Notes under the pieces: generated by a model
What the model saw: the letters and a program-made list of their open reading frames with translations, nothing else
Database searches by the model: none
Told to the model about the DNA's origin: nothing
DNA from: Biscogniauxia marginata
Taxonomy: Eukaryota > Ascomycota > Sordariomycetes > Xylariales > Xylariaceae
Assembly: GCA_022695795.1 (NCBI GenBank)
Contig: MU404079.1
Span: forward strand, 186,001 to 250,000
DNA: 64,000 bases
Reading direction: 5' to 3'
Shown: piece by piece, positions 57,759 to 64,000 of the stretch
How the letters are laid out: every line of letters starts with the position of its first letter
Position numbering within the stretch: position 1 is the stretch's first letter
Translations under genes and position numbers: made by a program

Positions 57759-60700
57759 ATGGAGTCGAAGACCCACCGTTACCAGTCTCGCATCCTTAGG
57801 GAGATGAATCAGAATACCGAGAATCCATTTTCGCCTCCATCATCTACTGGCTCCCACGGAACCGTCACCCTAACCTCCGAGATATCGCATATACCTGAAG
57901 GCGAGTCCACTCGCCGAATGGACGACACCGATGTCAAACTCCCGCCACACGTGGCTGCGCGACAGGGCGCCAAAGCAGCACAACCTCTATCCTTCAACGT
58001 CAACACGTCAGCTCTCGGCCGGACTTTCCCGGAATGGGAAGAGAGATATCCGGTCAAGGAGGTCGACGTCTGGGAGCGCATCGAAACGCAAGAGAACATC
58101 CCCAGCCCTACATCGTCCACGGTGGGAACACCTAGTGGTTATCACATGGATCGATTCAAGGTTAGTGAAAATTGGTTGCGAGACAGAATTCGTTCTTCGG
58201 TCTAGGAGGCCAAACTGGAGTCCCCTACATTTGCTTTTCACCATGGCCATTTGCCAGAGCGTCGAAGACGCACCGTTTCCGGGCTGTCCTGTGGTAAATT
58301 TATCTACTGTTGGCCTCGATCGCCCAAAGCCCCTCGAAAGGGATCCAACTCCCGAGAGATTTCCTTGCAGTCATCTACAACGCCGACGAAAGCACCCACT
58401 CGCCGTCGTGTTTATTTCAAGCTCCCTCGGGAAGACGTCCCCCCCCGTGTTTCCAAGCTGCCCACTGCACCTCTAGAGGCGTCTCGTACTATTTTTGAGT
58501 TGCCGCGTAAACCTCAAGAGGAATCCCCTCGTGCTTCATCCCATATACCCACCATACCCCAAGGGAGATCCGATCCCTGTCCTGTCGTTTCCCGGATATC
58601 CAGTTATCACAAATCCTTCAAGACGTATCCTAGAACGTTATGCCTTCGCAGGCGGCTTCGAGAGATGACCGCGGCAGCCAGCGCCCAGCCAGCGAGACCC
58701 CTCCCCAAATTCGAGGCGCGGCGAAGGGCCACCATTGCCAACCGGGGATACCTCCGGTCACGCCGAAAGGATGCGCTCGCAAAAGCCCAACTTCAAGAAC
58801 AGCCCAGTCCACTTCGTACACATGTTCGGCCAAGGGCCCGTACGGTGCTGAAAAAGTACCTTCGAACGCGACGACAGTCGGTTCAATCTCCTTCTCCGTC
58901 ACTAAATCCGTCTGCTTCTTTTGCGTTTTCTCGAGATTTTCCTTCGATAGATAAAGTTACTCACACGATGCGATCACAGGTTTCAGTTGATAATGAAGTC
59001 AGCACGCCCAAAGAGAGAGTGCACAAGGTTAGTGGAGGCTCTTTCCGAACTCTCGCTGAGATGCAGCCGACTGTTGAGAGCGACCCCGAACTCTCAATCC
59101 TCTCACCACTTGCTGGCCGCTCCAAAGGACTGAAGGACGAAGCCACTCACGCAAAACGCCGACAGTCACCCACTCCGAATGCCATGAAGGGCTCAAATTC
59201 TCGACGCGGAAATGTCACAGCGCTTCTCGAGACGCTGAAGACAGCCCAATCGAAGGATGGATCGAGAGAGGGCTCTGTCGAGCCTTCACCGAAACAAGTT
59301 TCACCCAAATCCCAACCCACTACCGCAGCAACCCCGAAAACTGCACATGCGGACCGACGCTCACGTATGAGTAATAACGTGAGCCCTGGAACCTTCAACC
59401 AGACGGCACGTTCATTTTTCCTACCTAACCTCACTCACATGAATGACTTCGTGTCTGGTGCTTTGCGATGGTCGTCTCTGAAGAACGGCATCCCCATCTT
59501 TGTCAAACACGGTAAGGTTCATGATCGCGAAGCCAAGACCTCTGCAGACAACCATGCCGACGTAGAGGCGCTCGCAATCCCCGAAGATGAGGAGAAGATT
59601 TTTGTTTCCTTGGATAAGATCCGAGAAGAAATTAATGAACTCAAAGAGCATGACGATATGGTCTCCAAACAGGCGGAGCAACTTCAGGAGGAAATTCACG
59701 ACCTCCAGATCCAACTCGCGAAGCACAAGTCCCGACGGGATAGTGCTATGGGCACAGATTCGGACAGCTCCATGGTAGAACACCTTAACACTCAAAAGAC
59801 TCGTAAGTCATATTCCCACTTCCGTTATATTTGTCCGTTCTGCTAATTATGTCAGAATTGGAAGAACAAGTCGCATCACTCCAGGCCCGGCTGGACCAAG
59901 CAAACCGCAAAATCAGCATCAATGAGATCCACACCGAGTCTTACATCAATGAGCGCGACGAGGCTCTGAAGAACGCTACAAAGTATGTCGACAAAGTTGA
60001 ACGTCTCCAGTCCGAGCTCAAAGCTGCTCGAGGACAACTTGGACATTCTCGCGAAGGGAGCAGTCGGGATGACAATGCTCTCGATCTAGAAAACAAATCA
60101 TTGCGCAGCGACAACAACTCGCTGCGACACCAGTGGAAATCTCTACGTGAAGAGAACCAGTCCCTCCGATCACACAGTAACGCGGTGATTCAGCAGAACT
60201 CTGAGCTGGAACAGGATCTGAAGGAAATCCAGGCGCAGCTAGAGTCGGCCCGCGAGGAACTTGCGTCTCTGCAGGAGAAGTATGAAACCGTGTTGGAAGA
60301 GAAATCGATGTTCCAACAAGATAACCTTAGCCTCGAGCGTCACAACGAACAATTCTACAACGACAACAAGGTTCTTCAACAAAAGAATTCCTTGCTTGAG
60401 CGACGGAACCATGACCTCCAGGATGAGGTTGATCGACTAGCAGAAATGCTGGATGCTGCAAGTGCCAACACCGGCCCCATGTCAGTTGATGTTAAGGAGA
60501 TCAGGAATCGACTTGAGAGCCAAAACCGCGAACTTACAAAAGAGAATGCCGAATGCCAGCGACAAATCATCGACCTGCAGGCTGACCTCGCAACGCAACG
60601 ATTGGAATTTCAGCGGCAGCGCCGCCAACTTGCAGTCAAACATGAGGAACAGCAATCGTCCCTGGCGCAGCAGCTCCAGCAGATTGCCGGAAAAGAGTTG

Positions 60701-62146
60701 GCCTTGGCGAGCCAACTTAAAAAGAGTGCCGATCAAGAGGCTACTCTTCAAAACCAACGTGGACAGAGAACACAAGTGGTCTACGAGGCGCGCCAGATCA
60801 CTCAGGAGATCAAGAACTTCGTGAACACCACGCTCAAGATGAAACCGGCCAAAGTGACGCGCATCGTGGATCCCAAGGGCAAAACTGCTTTAAGTGAGAT
60901 GTCTGCTAGAAGCACGACATCTCAGACCGATATGCCAATGCAAGACGACTATACACAGCAGATCGACCTCACACAGGGCTCGGGCCCTCAGATGGGTACT
61001 GAGGCACAACAGCCTGATCTATCCGACGAATCGTTAGCTCTCCCAGGTGGCGAGAGCGAGGAGGACAGCCAATCCCTGCCTCCACCATACTTGTCGAAGC
61101 GCCATTCACGACACGTTTTGTCGCAGCAGACCGCTTCTGCTGCCTCCAAGGGACGGGACAACCCAGTCAAGTCGCAGCCCCTTGGCATCCTTAAGAACGG
61201 CAGGCCTTCTGCTACTGCTGGGCAATCTCATGAGCTCCACGAGCAGGATCAGACTTCTGACTCTGCTCCAACCATACGAAGAACACGATCTGATGATGCC
61301 TGCTCACAAAAGGTCACATTCAACAAGAAATCAGAATCTTCAAAAGGACGAACAGGCAACACTGCCAAGTCTAACCAGCAAGAACAGGACCTGACTGGAC
61401 GTTTCAGTGTAAAATCCGGGCTCAGCGGAATGAGCATCCCCAGCAAGACTTCCCAGGAAGACGTGTTCCACCGTCCCCACTCGGCTAGTGGGCGATTTGA
61501 GGTTGAAGATAGTCATGAGGTCAATATGACCTCTGCATTGTTTATGGATGATATAACGCTTGAATCCGGAAAGCAAGCGGAAAAGAAGGGGAAGGGGAAG
61601 ACATCTCACCGCCAACTTACACCGGATGCTAGGCACATTCTCGCGGACCTTCATGACCACAAGTGCGACAACTGCATGGTCTGCACACGCATCAACTCAC
61701 ATCGGCGCGAAGAGAACGGTGTTTCTAAGAAGACGGTTCGTATCGAACGTCCTACACCTGTCACGGACCAGGTCTCCAGCCCTCAGTCGGAATACGAAGA
61801 CCAAGCCACACTGCGTCCGTCTCAAGACCCTGCTGTTGCACTGGCCAAGGTGATCAAGGGCCTGAAGGACGAGGAGAGGCACATGATGATCTGTCTCGCT
61901 AAGAAACAGGCTGTATACGACGAGTGTAACCCGTCAATGAACAAGAGACTGTGGAAGATGTTGGATGCTGATATGCAACGTCTGCGGAAGCGACGCGATC
62001 TCAAGCGAGAGCAGATATACGACCTCCATGACGTACTAGAGGAACAGAAATCCAATGGAATGATGATGAGTGCAGAGTTCATGGACCTCACGATTTCTAG
62101 TGTGCTGAGTAAGGACCCAACCTGGAATGGGATTATTGACTGCTGA
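57759..62146 (+). CDS. Ppc89-like spindle pole body protein with Cep57 domain, 1429 aa
   Basis: Three exons, join(57759..58160,58206..59802,59856..62146), introns of 45 and 53 bp, 1429 aa. It resembles fungal spindle pole body scaffold proteins of the Ppc89 type, needed to build the microtubule-organising centre. The N-terminal 500 residues are basic and disordered. A conserved block follows, with FFLPNLTHMNDFVSGALRWS, GIPIFVKHGKVHDRE and IPEDEEKIFVSLDKIREEI. A long coiled coil covers about residues 605-970 (repeated LxxENxxLR-type heptads). A Cys motif CDNCMVC lies at about 1270-1276. The Cep57 microtubule-binding domain is at about 1324-1397 (DPAVALAKVIKGLKDEERHM to EQIYDLHDVLEEQ). Exon 2 between 58,300 and 58,960 is weakly conserved, and an unrecognised intron there is possible. 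Confidence 0.85.
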
Positions 62147-62842
62147 TTTGGGGGAATGTCGGCCACGGAGTGTGTTTTGCAAGGCGCTTGGTTACCAGGG
62201 CGGTGACTATGAGAAGTCAGGTGTCCAAAAGATATCATGGGAGGGTCTGAGAATTTTCTGTTTGGTTATGAGACCCCAGGGTGGCGTCTAAAAGGGATTG
62301 CATTGTTATGGATTGTGTGGTTATAGGCTTCTGTTCGATTAGGCGAGCAGGCATTGCATTGGTTGGCGTTCTGAGAGTGTTGACCAGGCTCATCAAGCAA
62401 TTGTACAATCAATAGTTTTTGGAATTAATTGCCACTGTTTAAACATATGCCACTGAAAACTTACGTACGTGACTAATTGTGATAGATTCGTGTTCCGTGA
62501 TACTTGCTGTTGCTGTAGTGTTAAGTAGGTATTTATATTAACAGCTGACCCAGGAATGGCAACCAGCTGGTGACAGCTCCAAGCTCTAATAGCCCACATT
62601 TCTCAGAAACGTCACAGCAACTTCGTAGCTCTCTTTCTCTCTTTCAATCTACACCATCCTCCAATCTGACAACATTCTTCTACCCGCCACATACTGCACC
62701 ACAGTGCATTTACAATACCGCCTCACATACTTTTGTACTTCCCCCGAGTAAGGCGCAAGACAGACAGATAAGACAGAACACGTGAAGACAACAAGACAGA
62801 CTAGACAAGACAAGACAAGACCGACAGAAGAAAAAAAAAACC
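62147..62842. other. 0.7-kb intergenic region
   Basis: Contains the RBM8A promoter; an AAGACAAGACAAGAC repeat lies at 62800-62821, in the probable 5' leader. No gene seen. Confidence 0.5.
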
Positions 62843-63495
62843 ATGGCGGACGTAGAGATGGAGGTGGACGAGCCGGGCTCCCCCACGGCCGCGACGCAGG
62901 CCAAGGTGGGCGACATGCAGACACACGCCAAGGCGACGGCGGTGCGGTCGATCGAGGGCTGGATCGTCATGGTGACCAACGTGCACGAGGAGGCGGACGA
63001 GGAGGCGCTGCACGACAAGTTTGCCGACTTTGGGGAGATCAAGAACCTCCACCTGAACCTGGACCGCCGTAGCGGTTACGTTAAGGTACGTACAGGGTTT
63101 TATTTTAAATTTTTTTTTTCCCCTCTTTCTCTTTGTGTCTTCTCTTTCTCTATACCTGGGGGGAGGGGGAATTGAATGTTTACATAAACAAATTTTGACA
63201 GGGCTACGCGCTCATCGAGTACCCGACCCTGCAGGAGGCGCGCGCGGCCATCGACGGCGCCCACCAGACCAAGCTGCTCGACCAGACCATCAACGTCGAC
63301 TTCGCGTTCGTGAGGCCCCCGCCGGGCAAGGGGAACCGCGGCGCCCGGCAGTCGGCGCACCGCGGCGGCGGCGGCGGCGGCGGGGGGAGGGGAGGCCGGA
63401 GTCGTAGCCGGAGCCCGGAGCACGAACGTGAACGCGAACGCGAACGCGAGCCCGAACGCGAGGGGGGAAAGGAGGATGATCTGATACTGATGTAG
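62843..63495 (+). CDS. RBM8A: Exon-junction complex RNA-binding protein Y14/RBM8A, 178 aa
   Basis: Two exons, join(62843..63085,63202..63495), with a 116-bp intron; 178 aa. Y14 forms a heterodimer with Mago on spliced mRNA. The acidic N-terminus [14 protein letters not shown] and the block [20 protein letters not shown] are typical. The RRM spans about residues 35-112: RNP2 is WIVMVTNV, and RNP1 is KGYALIEY, directly over the splice (SGYVK then GYALIEY). [20 protein letters not shown] and [20 protein letters not shown] complete the fold. The C-terminus is Gly-rich, then RSRSRSPE, then an Arg/Glu repeat coded by CGAACG-type units at 63425-63460. The RS dipeptides are likely phosphorylation sites. 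The ATG follows AAAAAAAACC, a strong initiation context. Confidence 0.93.
63425..63460 (+). repeat. Coding (CGAACG)n repeat
   Basis: Near-perfect six-base units encode Arg-Glu repeats at the C-terminus of RBM8A. Confidence 0.8.
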
Positions 63496-64000
63496 GGATG
63501 GTGGAGAGAGAGAGGTATGAGGGATATCGGATAAGGGATGGATAGATGTGTGTTACCCGGAGGGGTAAGAGGGATGCCGGGGGGGGGGGGCTAGGATGCA
63601 ACATATGATATGTGTGGGCATCGCCCTCCGAGGTGTTTCGAGGAACAAATTTGGGTTGAAGGTGTTTAGTCCGGCCTGGTCTGGTATGGTCGCCTGCGCC
63701 CGCAAACTGGCTATAGCCGATATTGTCGCCAGAATGAAGAAAATAAAAAAAGACATGTCGGCACGCAATTGTTGGCTACTTAAGGTGAGCAACGACTTTT
63801 CTCTCTCTCTCTGTCTCTCTCTTTTGGGGGGGTTTTACCAACTTCTTCCTGACTGACATCCTCTAGCCGAAATGCGAAAGCTTAGAAAAAAAAAAAAAAG
63901 GAAAAACCCTCGATATATATGTGTGTGAATATGTCATATCTGTACGGCTTCTTCTTGCGTCGTGTAAGAAGTTGACTACCCACCGGCGGCTCACTCATCC
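63496..64000. other. Right-edge intergenic sequence
   Basis: 3' flank of RBM8A with a G run at 63581-63590, a CT repeat (63800-63823) and an A run (63886-63899). No gene recognised. Confidence 0.5.

Overview
The window is nuclear DNA of a filamentous ascomycete. Its genes carry short GT-AG introns (mostly 46-160 bp), and typically fungal families are present: a Zn2Cys6 regulator, a HET-domain protein, pisatin-demethylase-type P450s, homoisocitrate dehydrogenase (fungal lysine pathway), Csn12 and a GPI-anchored yapsin-like protease. Class Sordariomycetes is my best guess, from gene style and from the many intergenic TACCTAGGTAGGTA-type motifs. That placement is inference, not a match to a known genome.

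There are two kinds of territory. Positions 1 to about 20,000 are accessory and decaying. They hold relics of an argininosuccinate synthase, an epoxide hydrolase, a CYP505-type P450 reductase domain and a HET protein with a large internal deletion. Between these lie apparently intact genes: an atypical SDR, a secreted gamma-glutamyltransferase, a GC-rich four-helix membrane protein, a six-exon cytochrome P450 and a small Cys-rich protein. No PKS, NRPS or terpene synthase core was found, so I do not call a biosynthetic cluster.

Positions about 20,700 to 64,000 are mostly conserved core genes: a GPI-type aspartic protease, mitochondrial EF-G (MEF1), homoisocitrate dehydrogenase (LYS12), a disordered 674-aa protein, Csn12 and ribosomal protein eL20 (divergent pair), a Zn2Cys6 regulator and a GNAT acetyltransferase (divergent pair), a DUF1772/anthrone-oxygenase-like protein, a DUF7514 protein with a long PQ/PE repeat, a His/Gln-rich small protein, an FMO-type monooxygenase interrupted by a single nonsense codon, a Ppc89-like spindle pole body protein and the exon-junction protein Y14/RBM8A. 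A 4.1-kb AT-rich gap (33.3-37.4 kb) holds an LTR-like fragment, a perfect 24-bp palindrome and a tRNA-promoter-like element.

Exon structures were worked out by hand from splice consensus, frame continuity and family motifs. Summed exon lengths are divisible by three for every intron-containing gene reported as intact. I saw no convincing new multi-gene system. The most notable items are the FMO nonsense codon, the HET internal deletion, the cluster of metabolic relics at the left end, and the dispersed TAGG/TACC motif.
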